Source: Fulvia fulva
Lineage: Eukaryota > Ascomycota > Dothideomycetes > Mycosphaerellales > Mycosphaerellaceae
Length of the DNA: 64,000 bases
Direction of reading: 5' to 3'
Assembly: GCF_020509005.1 (NCBI RefSeq)
Contig: NC_063016.1
Location: 4,402,001 to 4,466,000, forward strand
Position numbers and translations under genes: made by a program. The notes under the pieces are model-generated. The model made no database searches. It saw only the letters and a list, made by a program, of their open reading frames with translations, and was not told where the DNA came from. Numbering within the stretch: the stretch's first letter is position 1; the number at the start of each line of letters is the position of its first letter. Of the stretch, positions 30,741-41,498 are shown one piece after another.

Positions 30741-33700
30741 GATAGATAGATATTTCATTTGCCCGATGTAGTGCCTCTCGGCATATGCGGGTCTGGAGCT
30801 ATGGAATACCTAGGGTAGGAAACCTGCATATGCAAGTGAAAACCTCCCTCCTCTACCTCTGGTTTGTTGCTGTGAGTGATCTGCTTTCTCCTTCCACCAG
30901 GGTGCACTAGTGTCTGGGGCTGAGCCTCCTAGACTACCTTGCCTGCTACCCTGAGCTTTCACCTCTTCCTCCTCCTCCTCCTCCCCCTCCTCTTACTGCT
31001 GCTGCTGCTTCCCTCCCTTCGATCCACCTCTCTGTCTCTTCAGCAAGGGAGAATTGAGCTAAAAACTTTTCTGATATAACCCATTTGACCATTCTCTGCA
31101 GGTCTTCCTGACTGTTAACAAGGGCCTTGTATCGTCTGTCCCTTGCTTTTGCTCTCCAGATCTCTCTTCCCCTTGACCAGTCTGGGCAGACAAGCAGCAT
31201 GTGCTCAGGGTTTTGGGAAGGGTAGCCACAGGGGCATGCCTTTGTGTTGTATCCTGGGACTCGTCTTTGATGTAGGTATGCTCTAAGCCCAATGTGCTCA
31301 GAGCGAATTCGGATTGCTAGGCTTGCCTCAGCCCTCTTAAGCTTGGTGTAGAGGGTGTAGTTGTATCTGCCAAACTGTTGGAGAGCTGCTGGTGTTCCTG
31401 GTCTCTATGGTTTGATTCTCCACTGTTTCTCCTAGAGAAGTCCTGCGATCTGTTCAGACAGTGTCTGCTTCTTCTTGTCTTGTTTGTCCCTCTGTCTGCC
31501 TGTTCTCTGTTGAGCCTCCTGTGCTTCAAGCTAGGCTTGGAGAGTGTAGGCTTCTTCTAGGTCTGCCTTCTTCTAGGGGGTTCTTGCTGGTCTTGCTGGT
31601 GTAGAGGGGTCCCTTTGGAGTCTAATCTTTGCGGCTGCTGCATCAATAGCACTCTGGACTGGGTAGTCTGATGTCTTAAGAGCATACTGGCATCTCATCC
31701 CAAGAAGATAGTGCTGGATTGGTGGTGTTCCAGACTCCATCTCAAGGGTTGTTGTTGGGGTGGACTTGTATGCTCCCATCACCTTTTTGAGGCATTGGCT
31801 TTGGACTCTGTTTAGGGGGGCTTCTATCCTCTGTGGGATCTTCTTGTCTGCTGTCCAGATCTGGGCTCTATATAACATAGCTGGCTTGACAATGACTTTG
31901 TACATAGTCCTGGCTTTCTCGAAGGTAGCTCCCTAGGTGGATGCAGTCAGTCTCTCAATAGATTGTCTGTTCTGGTTTGCCCTTGCCTGTGCCTTCTTGA
32001 CTTGGGGTCCCTAGCTGAGCTTTGGATCAAGCCAGACTCCAAGCACTCTCAATTCTTGTTAGGGGTGCGTCTTATGGCCCTGGATGTTGATGGATGCCTG
32101 CATGTTGTGTCTTGTCCTAGCCTTGCTGAAGTGGATGAGCTGATACTTGTCTGGTACGAATTTCACTCTATGTCTCTTTGCCCACTGCTCACATGTTTGG
32201 TGCCTATCTTCTAGGATTCTGCAGTTCTCTTCTGTTGATTCAGACTAAGCTAGGATGTTGGTGTCGTCTACGAAGCCTGAGGCAGATGAGTTGGGAGTTG
32301 TCAGGAGTGGGATCAAGCCTTCTATGAACAGGAGGAAGAGGATTGGGGCCAGTGTTGATCCTTGAGGAATGCTAGTTGAGATTAGTGAGGGATCTGATTT
32401 GTATGTGCCAAGTAGAAGGCTTGTGCTTCTTCCCTAAAGGTAGGACTTAGTGAACTGAACCATCCAGTTTGGTAAGCCCTTTTGTCTGAGGATGTATAGC
32501 AGTCTAGGGTGTGACACATTGTCAAAGGCTCCAGAGATGTCCAGGGAGAGGAGGGTGGCTACTTTGTTGTTCTTCTGATGCCAGAGTGTCTTGACCTGTT
32601 CAGTGATGAGTTCAATTGCTGAGAGGGTAGATCTCTGCTTCCTGCCCCCCCCCCATCTGTGTGTCTGGGAGGAGGTGGTAGGTCTCCACAAGCTGTCATT
32701 CTGGTTGCAACCAGCTTCTCTAGGACCTTCCTAATTGTGTTGAGCAGGGCTATTGGTCTGTAGGATTTGAGCTTTGTGTAGTCATCCTTCTGGGGTTTCC
32801 TGAGAACATAGGTCAGGGACTTCTTGTACTCAGTTAGGCAGTATCCAATCTGGAGGCAGCCTAAGAAGATGTTGGCCAGCACTGGTGCAATGATCTCCTT
32901 GCAAGCCTTTAGGAAGCTGTTGCTGATCCTGTCTGGTCCTGGGGCTTTGTTTCCTGGGAGCTTCTCTAGGATGCTGGCGATCTCTGTGGGATCTACTGAT
33001 GCTCTTTGGAAGAGGGGGGTAGGCAGCTGTGCCTCCCTGATGTCACTAAGGTCTGCTTCCACCTAGGCTCCAAAGAAATGCTGTCTGAAGGCTTCTGCTT
33101 TTCCCTGCATTGTGGTCTGTTTGTTGCCTTGTAGATCCAGAATGTCTGGAAATTGTGGCGAGGGGTTCCTATCCTGTTCTGATTTCCTAGCCCATTTGGC
33201 CAGCCTCCACATCTGGTGTGGGTTCTTTGTCAAGATCCTAACTGTTGCTCTCCAGTCTTGGAGCTTGTCCCTTTTGATCTGGATCTTCTTTTCTTGGCAG
33301 ATCTTGGTGTATTGGTTCTAGGCAGTCTGAGTCCTTTGCTGGACCCAATTTCTCCTTGCTCTCCTAGCAGCCTTGACTTTGTCTCCACAGTCCTTGGTCT
33401 AGAAGGGTTTCTGGAACTGGGAGTGCTTCTTTGCTAGGATTACTTAGATGGTGATGTTCTGAAGGATGTGTGTGAAGCTGGCTGTTGCATAGTCGATTCC
33501 CTCCTCGGTTTGCAAGTTCCAACAGTCCATATGTCCGTTCTCTAGTTCGTTAGCAAGTCTCTCTTTGACCTGGGTCCAGTCAGCTGCTTTCTAGTTTGGT
33601 TTGTCTTCTTGAGGTTCCTGTTGTTCTGCCTTCCGGTGGAGGCTTGTCTAAACTGGGAGGTGGTCAGATGAGGACTCAAGCTCCAGGTTTGTATTGTAGT

Positions 33701-34990
33701 AGAGAAGTCTTGCTGCTAGGTTGGCTGTGAGGAAGCAGAGGTCTATTGTGCTAGTGCTGTTCCTTGCAGCCCAAGTCTCTGTGCCTTTTGGAGTTGCTAG
33801 GCTCATATGTGCCAGCTCTGTCATCCCAATCAGTCTTCCTACTAGGAAGTGATAGGCTGGGATAAAGTCTAAGCCCCAAGCTAGGTGGTGGAGGTTGAAA
33901 TCTCCAAGCAGAATGTGTTCTCCGGGTTGTTAGAGGGCCTCTGGGATCTGTTCAAGGGTCGCCAGTTTCATGCTGCTCCTAGAGTCAGGTAGGGGGTTGT
34001 AGGCACTGTGGATTGAGATCGGTCCTTGGTCAGTTTAGAGTCTGATTGTGGTAAAGTCTCCAGTTGTCTGTTCCACTTGTTTCTAGGAGTCTACACTAAG
34101 CAGTTTGCTCACATAGATGCATGTTCTTGGTGTTGTCCCTCGCTGTGTGCTTATAGCTAGGTGGTATCTCCTGTCTTGGACTGTTGCTGGCCTTCCTGAA
34201 TGTGGGTTGGTCCAGGGTTCCTGCGAAGCAACAATATGGTGTCTGTGGGGGTCTAGGGATTAGAGGAAGCTCCTTTGCACCCTGTCCTTGCTTTTGTTGA
34301 CATTGTACTGTATGATGGTAAGTTCTGGTGTGGAGATCATTCCTCAAGGTCCATTTGGCTGTCCTGTGTAGCTGATGGTTCCTGGTCCTGTTCCTGGATG
34401 GTTTGGGTGATTTTCGGGCCTGTGCTTGTGCTCTGGGAGCCGCCTGTGGTTGGGCCAATGTTCAGGCGGGTTTGGGTACTGTCCCTGCCTGCTACTTCAA
34501 TCCCTCTGGGTCTCCCTGGGCGTGGGTAGGGTGGTGGGACTGGTGATCCTCCAGTTCTTGTCCTCTTGTTGTTGGTGTTGGGCCTTGTTATCACCTCAGG
34601 TTGGGGCTCCTGGCCTGTTCTGTATCTTGGAGGTGTATTGACCCTTGCATCCCTTGCTCTTGTCCTTTCCTTGATCCTTACTGGGCAGTCAGTAGACCAA
34701 GCTGGGTGAGCTCTGCCACAGCATGCGCATCTTGCATTCTGTTTTGGGGCTACGCAGTCTTTGACTTGGTGGCCCTGGGCACAGTGGGAGCAGGTGTCCG
34801 TCGTCTTTGTGCACTTTGCTGCGATGTGACCATATTGCTGACATTTGAAGCATTGGAGCACCCTGTGGCTGCTGTGAAAAATCTCTGTCATCGGGTTCTC
34901 ACACTCCCAGAAAAGGCCCCTGTCAAGAACCTTGTTTGCCTGTTCAGCTGTGGTGACCCAGATGATTAGAGATGATGCTGGAGTGCACTA
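30741..34990 (-). mobile_element. LINE3: 5'-truncated, partly RIP-mutated Tad-like LINE
   Basis: Same layout as LINE1: GATA tail (30741-30752), 3' region, C-terminal Cys-His segment (about 31190-31280), reverse transcriptase (about 31850-33000, with FVDD preserved near 32268), endonuclease (about 33640-34330) and the C-terminal half of ORF1 with zinc knuckles (about 34720-34860). ORF2 is broken by stops, many from CAG/TGG to TAG, but less densely than LINE2. ORF1 is truncated at the 5' junction near 34990. Knuckle residues differ from LINE1 at many positions (CQQYGHIAAKC against CQQYGHISTRC), so it is a different subfamily. I could not identify a target duplication. Confidence 0.85.
34337..34984 (-). 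pseudogene. LINE3 ORF1, C-terminal fragment
   Basis: The open frame starts abruptly at the element's 5' junction (VTTAEQANKVLDRGLFWECE) and keeps three Cys-rich knuckles (CFKCQQYGHIAAKC, CSHCAQGHQVKDC, CACCGRAHPAWSTDC) plus a Pro/Thr/Arg-rich tail. The N-terminal half is missing, so it is a truncation product. Confidence 0.75.
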
Positions 34991-35493
34991 GGTATTTATG
35001 CTAGCGTTCTAAAATGCCTCAAGATCGATGCATATACGCCGAGCGTGATGTCGGCTACGCCGACCCCAGATTCTCAAAATTTCGACCATGTCCAACGTTA
35101 GAATCACGACTTCGGCTACAACAATGCTATGTAGATAGATAGAAAGTGAACGCAATTGTTTCTATGCAAGTAACGACCGATAGCCGCCCCCCGGCCCATC
35201 CCCCGAGGGGGCAGTTTTAGGGAGAGGGCGTGGGGTTTCGAGGTGCAATGTAGAGTGCACGGGCTTGAGGCATTTTAGAAGCCACCGTTGTGAAGAATGC
35301 ATGGCAGGCAAGCTGCTGGCGACCTCGGGAAGAAGCAACGATGAAACAGAGATGCGAACGAACACCCTGGCACACTGTGCTAATCTTGCAAATTTTGACA
35401 GTGTTTGGCATCTTGACACGTCAAAAGTCTTACTCATCTTTGCTCCCTCGTATGTCAGGATCATCTGAGAATAAGAGTGGCGTCCCGTCCGCC
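34991..35493. other. Intergenic
   Basis: The right flank of LINE3, with mixed RIP-like and normal composition to about 35150, then normal sequence downstream of the F-box gene. No gene seen. Confidence 0.5.
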
Positions 35494-36761
35494 TCAAACC
35501 CAGGGCGTATAGCTCAAGCCATGCTTCAGATTGACCTCAAGGAAGACACCTGCGTCCTCCACCAGATAATCGTCCATCTTGGTGAGCAGTTCGGCCTCAT
35601 CGTCGTCAGAAAGGCGGAATTTCACGTAGTAAAGCTCGCCTAAGCTTGTGTCGTTCCAGGTCACTTTGTTGAGTAGTATCCATTTGATTTTGCAGTTGAC
35701 TCGTAAGCATTGCAGCACTTCCATCCACGGCGGTCCATCGTGCAAGATGACAATCCCTTGTAGTATCAGGAGTTCCAAGTCCGTTGCATGGGAAGTCAAG
35801 ATGTCGATGAACTGCTCAAGGCGCAGAAACATATGCTCCAGACTCAGCGTTTGCAACGACGCCATAGTAACGCCTGTGACGAGTTCTGAAGTCAAGCTCA
35901 GAGACTGCTCTGTGAACATTACCTCAATGTCTGGCTGCACGATGAGTTCCAGATCGTCCAATTGTCCACAAGTCCGCAGAAGATTCCGGATGGCCTCGTT
36001 GTGAAGACCTCTTTCCGCACAAGTCAAGCTCTGGGTGCTTTCGGGGCATGCAGTGTAGTGGATGCCAACGAGTCCACCAAGAACGTTGCGGAGTAGACCG
36101 GTCCCGTGGAGCTCAATCTCTTCGAGTGAGCACCTATCGGTGATGTCAAGTGTGGTGATCCCGCAACCAATCTTCTCTGCAATTCCCAAGCAAATGCCCG
36201 GCAAAGAAATCGAGAACGGCTGCAAATCAGGCCGGCCGCAATGTCAACGTTTCATAGGAGTGCTGCTGATGCGAACGACGCACTTGGGCAGGTGCTTCAA
36301 ATCCCTCATGATTGATTCCACCCATGACGGTAGTGACGTCGAGAAGGCACTCTGTCCGTTGTCGTAAAGAGCCCATGCTTGTCAGCTGCCGTCTGAGATT
36401 GTCCAAACATCGCCTCTGCGTCGGTCTCGTGTTGCGCGGTAGCGAAAACCAAACAGTCCTCACGGTCGAGGTGGTTGAGAGTAAAGTTGAAGGAGGTGAC
36501 GCGCCGGGCTAGATGTGGCGTGGATATGATGTGTTTTGCTCTTAGAAGGCGCTTTGGGTCCAGCATGAAGCAAGACACTTCGTCAAAGTACTCGTCCGAG
36601 AAAGACTTGAAAGCGGCGGCAGACAGCTCTTTGCAGGCGAGGCGCATGCTGAGGATACCAGTCTCGGTGTCGACTTGGTCAGCGATCATCTCGAGTAGCT
36701 CCATGGGCAGCTTCAGGATGTGCGCTCCTTGAGCACATCTAGGTTGGTGAAGAGTCAGCAT
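35494..36761 (-). pseudogene. F-box protein gene, frameshifted with an internal stop
   Basis: An ATG at 36761 opens a frame with an F-box near residue 17 (LKLPMELLEMIADQV, then LRLACKELSAAAF), typical of fungal F-box proteins that present substrates to SCF ubiquitin ligase. After about residue 130 (near 36365) the sensible frame shifts: AFSTSLPSWVESIMRDLKHL continues in the frame used at 35494-36225. That frame carries TGA at 36244-36246 (CGA to TGA would explain it) and then runs to 35494 through a leucine-rich, LRR-like C-terminal part (LQTLSLEHMFLRLEQFIDIL). An intron hiding both defects is possible, but I found no fitting GT-AG pair. It lies 500 bp from LINE3. Confidence 0.6.
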
Positions 36762-37649
36762 CTCACTGTCGCTGCGATACTGGTGGTGGTACTCACGGTG
36801 TTTCTTGCGACATCTCTTGGCCTTGGCGCGCTGGTCGAGTGAGCAATGTTACAATCACAAGGTGTTGTAACTTGCGTGGATGTGGTGTGGCGAAAAGGTT
36901 GGTTGGACTGGGAGGTATTAACAAGATGCGGACTGCCGTTTTGGAAGAAGAGAAGGGAAAGGCGGTGCGGCGACTTTAGAAGTTCTTCTGCAAGCATGTG
37001 AAGAGACAGCCATTCACTGCGGAAGCGTAGCACACCACTGATCTTTCGGGTCGCTGATGTCGACTTCATTCACTTTCCAATACTTGATATTACGTCTGGC
37101 AGAATCTTGATAACGTGATGTATAGCCCCGGCACCGAGTCCTTGTCGAGATCTGATCGACAGGCACCGTCCACAATACAATACCCGGCTCTTGTATCAGT
37201 ATCACTCAGTCACAGCGTATTGGCTGCATGATCCGATCGAGCATGAGGTGAATGTTGGCGTAGTGATCTCTCGGCAGGCCGACTTTCGTGGTCATCGAAG
37301 TCGTAGACAGAACACGAGTATGGTTGTGATGTGTTTTTCTCGTCACCATACGTACGCTCCTCCTGGATCAGCCAAAGACGGATTGACATTGGTGTTCTGT
37401 GTGAGCAAGATGTGGTGAAAAGTCATGAGAGGCGAGAGCAAGCAACAGCTACGATATACCCACTGGTGCGGACTGCTCTCCGATCCCTGCAATGCGGCAG
37501 AAAGTTCAATCATGCCCTGCGTCACAGCATTTCTAATCCAGATCAACTTTTTGCATAGTCCATGTAAATCTTCCATTGCCTTACGTCTTCCTGACAATCC
37601 AGTGTCCACCGCTACGACCAGACTTGAACTCACAGTACATCACATCACA
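36762..37649. other. Divergent intergenic region between F-box gene and SQT1-like gene
   Basis: About 890 bp that should hold both promoters. A minus-strand open frame (36755-37069) ends at a GTGAGT and could be a 5' exon of the F-box gene, but the phases do not fit, so I leave it out. Confidence 0.4.
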
Positions 37650-39215
37650 ATGGCGGACCAGGACATGCACGATCACCACCAGCACCGCGAGGACGACGAT
37701 GCCATGCTTGACCCCAACGAGGCAGAAGAAGTGATAGACCAAGACGACGATGCAGCCATGGACTCGGGCGACGACGAGGACAACCAGATCATGCAAGAGA
37801 TACAGCTCCGAAACGACAGCTCAGCCCATTTCGACCATCACAAAAAGAGCATCTTCTGCATAGCACAACACCCCACACGGCCAGAAATTGTCGCAACGGG
37901 TGCTGGCGATGACATAGCATATGTATGGGACAGCACGCCTCCCGAGGGTCCTGTACTGCCAGCTAGCTACGAGACCGATCCACAGCCGAGGGAGAGGAAA
38001 GGACAGGAGATCCTGGCCAAGCTGGAGGAGCAAGACGAGAGTGTCAATGCCATATGTTTCACGCTTCCGAAGGGCGAATATATTGCCACAGCTACGCTTG
38101 CGGGTAAGCTCAATGTATACACAACACCAACGGACTCAAAGCCTGCAAAGTTGATCGGGTCGGCGAAAGAAGTGGACTCGGTCAACTGGATGCTAGCATG
38201 CCCACATAAGGACTACCCAAACACGATCGCTCTCGGCGCAGACGATGGATCCGTCTGGATATACACAGTCAACGCGTCAGATCCGTCGAGCCCTCTGACG
38301 ATCGTCCAATCTTTCTTCCTACATCAAGCACCATGCACGGCAGGAGCCTGGACGCCAGACGGCAAACTCCTCGCTACAGTGGCAGAAGACAGCAGCCTCT
38401 TCGTCTGGGACCCCTTTGGCGATGCTGCTGCAGCAGGTGTCACAGACCCGAACGGAAGCCAAGCAGTCTTTGGTCTTAGCGCAGCAGATGAGCGATTCAA
38501 GGTTGATGGTGGACTCTACAGTGTCGCAATCACAATGGGTGGGAGTCTTGTCGCTGTGGGAGGAGCCGAGGGAAACATTCGAATCGTCGGGCTTCCAAGA
38601 CTTGGCGCGCAACCAGCGAATAGTACAGCTGGAGCAAAAGGTGCAGGTGCAAGGGCGAAGGCGGGCGGTGCAAAGCAAAGTGGCACGCCTGGTGCTGCCA
38701 ATTCAGCCAACGCTGGTGGTGCATCAGCAGGGCAGGCTGGACAAATCTTGGCGAGCTTGCAGGCACAAAGCGACGGCGTGGAAACTCTCGACTTCAGCCA
38801 GCCGCCTCTGCAATATCTCGCAGCTGGCAGCGTCGATGGCTCGATTGCGGTGTTCGACGTAGCCCACAGCTTCGCAGTCCGGCGGCATATCAAGGAGGCG
38901 CATGCGAATGAGGAAGTACCACAAGCAGTCACAAAGGTGCAATTTGTGAAGACCGCACTAGGCACGCAGAACGACCGAAACTGGCTGCTTACTTCTGCTG
39001 GCAACGATGGCGTTTTGAGGAGGTGGGATGTTCGCGGTGGTACTGCTGCTGCTGGTCAGGGGCTTGCTGGAGAGTGGCGAGGACACACTGGAGATCAGCC
39101 TGATGAGAACGGCGAGAATGGAGGTGGCATTCTAGATTTTGTGCAAGGCGGTGGAGGAAAGAGGGTCATTACTGCAGGCGATGATGGTGTAGCTCTCGTG
39201 TTCGACACGGCTTGA
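37650..39215 (+). CDS. SQT1: WD40-repeat ribosome assembly protein, SQT1-like
   Basis: 521 residues, a single exon. ATG 37650 is chosen because MADQDMHDHH begins the family-typical acidic N-terminus (Asp/Glu-rich to about residue 50), although the frame is open further upstream. WD repeats follow from about residue 60 (HFDHHKKSIFCIAQHP...GDDIAYVWD), with SVNAICF...GKLNVY, DGSVWIY, GAWTPDGKLLATVAEDSSLFVWD, VDGSIAVFD and NDGVLRRWD. The end, RVITAGDDGVALVFDTA, closely matches the SQT1 family C-terminus. An Ala/Gly-rich insert (about residues 325-370) is lineage-specific. In yeast Sqt1 is the dedicated chaperone of ribosomal protein uL16 (Rpl10) for late cytoplasmic 60S maturation. I expect the same role here. 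Confidence 0.9.
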   Translation: MADQDMHDHHQHREDDDAMLDPNEAEEVIDQDDDAAMDSGDDEDNQIMQEIQLRNDSSAHFDHHKKSIFCIAQHPTRPEIVATGAGDDIAYVWDSTPPEGPVLPASYETDPQPRERKGQEILAKLEEQDESVNAICFTLPKGEYIATATLAGKLNVYTTPTDSKPAKLIGSAKEVDSVNWMLACPHKDYPNTIALGADDGSVWIYTVNASDPSSPLTIVQSFFLHQAPCTAGAWTPDGKLLATVAEDSSLFVWDPFGDAAAAGVTDPNGSQAVFGLSAADERFKVDGGLYSVAITMGGSLVAVGGAEGNIRIVGLPRLGAQPANSTAGAKGAGARAKAGGAKQSGTPGAANSANAGGASAGQAGQILASLQAQSDGVETLDFSQPPLQYLAAGSVDGSIAVFDVAHSFAVRRHIKEAHANEEVPQAVTKVQFVKTALGTQNDRNWLLTSAGNDGVLRRWDVRGGTAAAGQGLAGEWRGHTGDQPDENGENGGGILDFVQGGGGKRVITAGDDGVALVFDTA

Positions 39216-40081
39216 TGGTACGACAAGATAACGATCGTAAGATAGCCTCCAAAGCGACGCATTCTGCCGCTCCTTTTGAGTTCCATCGTGCCGCAGACGT
39301 TGGTCCTGTCGCTGCTCCAACACCAGCATTGACCGGGACGCGATTTGTAGATATTTTCCCAGGCGCGACAGTCACTCTCCTTTCTCTATGCTCGAACATG
39401 CAAAGGCCCTCATCCAGGAACCACAGCCCATGTACAGCTATGAGCAAAGAGCGTCCGGCAGACCAATCCGTCAGCATTGCCATACCGCCTTCAACCTCCA
39501 CCACCACCAACAACCACAAAGACGGAGAGACGAGACTCGAACCCGTGTCCCATGCACTGCTTTCCCTCGGAAGTCGCAACCTGATTGACCTTCCAAATGA
39601 CCTCGCTCTAAACCTAATTAGAACTGCCAAATAACCCTGGTCAATGCCTTTGGTGTACTGCCAATAGCAGTGCATGTGCCTTGCTAGGCCATATCCCCCG
39701 AGTGTACGGTGCTGATGGTGGTGGGAATGATTGTTGTCTCTATAGAAGTTTAGTTGCATGGGTAGGTGGGTCGCGTTGGTAGTTATGAACGTTGGAGGCA
39801 GGAGGTCGTGACCTTTTTGTGACGAATTGGCCAAGCCGTGGCTCACGAACAGGATGGTATTCGGCGGTCTCGTGGAGTGTTACAATACTGTGCTCGCTCG
39901 AAAAGGTGCCGTTGGTCCATCATTAGGACGGAGGGTTGATCTGTATTTGTGTTCATTATGCACGTGCTATGCGTCCCTCGTTGCAGCATCACACCAAGAA
40001 CGCCGTCGCTACGAATCTGCAGTCCTGAGCTCTATCCACTCCCATGTCGAGCGCCACCTCGCCTCCCTGCTTGGACATTCT
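39216..40081. other. Convergent intergenic region
   Basis: The 3' regions of the SQT1-like gene (+) and the carrier gene (-). A GGTTCGAGTC box on the minus strand (about 39536-39546) sits in a T-arm-like hairpin, but no complete tRNA could be folded. No gene is called. Confidence 0.5.
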
Positions 40082-41017
40082 TTAGTGACCACCAGTCGTT
40101 GGCAGACCCAAGTAAACCTTGAAGGAATCATAGATAAGCCACTGGAAGGCCGTCAACGTTCCAATCATAACGATCCTCGTAGGCAGTCCATTCCAAAGAC
40201 CAGAGAAGCCAATGTTGCCATAAATCCTGCTCAACGCCTTGCCCACCGACTCGCCCGCCTTTCGATCCGCATTCAGCTTCGACACCATAACGTCGGCAGG
40301 ATGCGACACGGTCGCACACCCAATACCTGCAATGTATCCCCCCAGGAAGGAAACGCCCGTCTGCTGCAATGTGCTGAAGCTCTCCTTCGGCTTGCCTAGG
40401 TACTTGTATATCTGGGCCACAGTCGCCTCGAAGCTCGTGAACTTGACCATCGTGTATGGGATTTGCCTCGCCCAGAGTGGGTAGATGCCTTTATACAGTC
40501 CAGCGTAGCCTTCCTGCGCCACGACCTTGCTCCAGCCTTCTCGCAGGTTGTTCGCGTATGGTGGGAGCGTCGTCTGCATGCGCACCTTGATCGCTTCGAA
40601 GGGGCAGAGGAAGATGTCGGCGATGAATTCGGCGGTAGCGCTGGCGCCGAGGTAGACGATGGTCTTGGGGGTGTTGGGGAAGAGTTTCTCGCCGTAGTAG
40701 TACTTGAAGACTTCGTAGGCACCGTACTTTCCGGCGCCTTGGAAGGAGTAGCCGACGAGGGTCGGGGCCCAGCCGAAGCAGATACCACGCACGCCGTCGG
40801 CACGCATGATCCTGCCCCATGCTTGGAAGTTGCCGGTGTACATCTTGGGGTCGATCTGTCGTCGGCATTTCACGAGGTCGAGAGGCGTGACGGCTGTGTG
40901 GGTAGGGCCACAGGCGATGATGCCGCCTATGGTGCATGCTGCGAAGTATGTCCCGCTGAACAGTTCAATCTTCTTCGCCGCGTCTGGCGTCGCCGCGGAT
41001 TGCTTGGGTGTCTCCAT
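40082..41017 (-). CDS. PIC2: Mitochondrial phosphate/copper carrier, PIC2 type
   Basis: 311 residues without introns. ATG 41017 ([11 protein letters not shown]) is the first ATG. Three mitochondrial-carrier repeats carry the signatures [18 protein letters not shown] and [45 protein letters not shown] and [20 protein letters not shown] match yeast Pic2 better than Mir1 (PIC2-like LYDSFKAYVGLP ending, QIPYT rather than QIPYN). It sits in the inner membrane and imports phosphate with protons; yeast Pic2 also carries copper to cytochrome oxidase. It is convergent with the SQT1-like gene. Confidence 0.93.
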   Translation of the reverse strand: METPKQSAATPDAAKKIELFSGTYFAACTIGGIIACGPTHTAVTPLDLVKCRRQIDPKMYTGNFQAWGRIMRADGVRGICFGWAPTLVGYSFQGAGKYGAYEVFKYYYGEKLFPNTPKTIVYLGASATAEFIADIFLCPFEAIKVRMQTTLPPYANNLREGWSKVVAQEGYAGLYKGIYPLWARQIPYTMVKFTSFEATVAQIYKYLGKPKESFSTLQQTGVSFLGGYIAGIGCATVSHPADVMVSKLNADRKAGESVGKALSRIYGNIGFSGLWNGLPTRIVMIGTLTAFQWLIYDSFKVYLGLPTTGGH

Positions 41018-41498
41018 TGTGTCTGTCACTCTGTCTGTCGATGTCTAGTAGTGTGCTGTCGTCCAGTGGTCCTTTCAATGCGGACACAAACGTAACAGGT
41101 GGCACGGGTGGTTGGGAGGGAGTAGGAAGACTGTTATACTGACCGTGTTTTGCACCGCCGCTGGTGGTCGGTGATGGCACTTCAACCAGTAACGCGGCAC
41201 GCTCCCACCAATGGCTTGCTGCAAGTTGGCTTTCATCATATCACAAGCCATCCGCTGCCATCCGTCGCACATTTCCGCAGGAGATCACCAAGCGACGTCA
41301 CTGTCATGTCAGCACGCGCTACAGGGATGTTTTTGCCGAGCTCCTGGTCCTTGACAACGGGCGAACTTCACTCACACGAGCATTCGACTTCAGCATGTGA
41401 TCGTGGGATAGCGTAAAAGGCAGCGCACACCCTAAACCTGAACATAATTCCGAATCGCTCTCTCAAGCCTCCCCACCTCATTACTACCCACCCCCCGA
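41018..41498. other. Intergenic
   Basis: The upstream region of the carrier gene and the 3' side of the Zn2Cys6 gene. No further feature seen. Confidence 0.5.
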
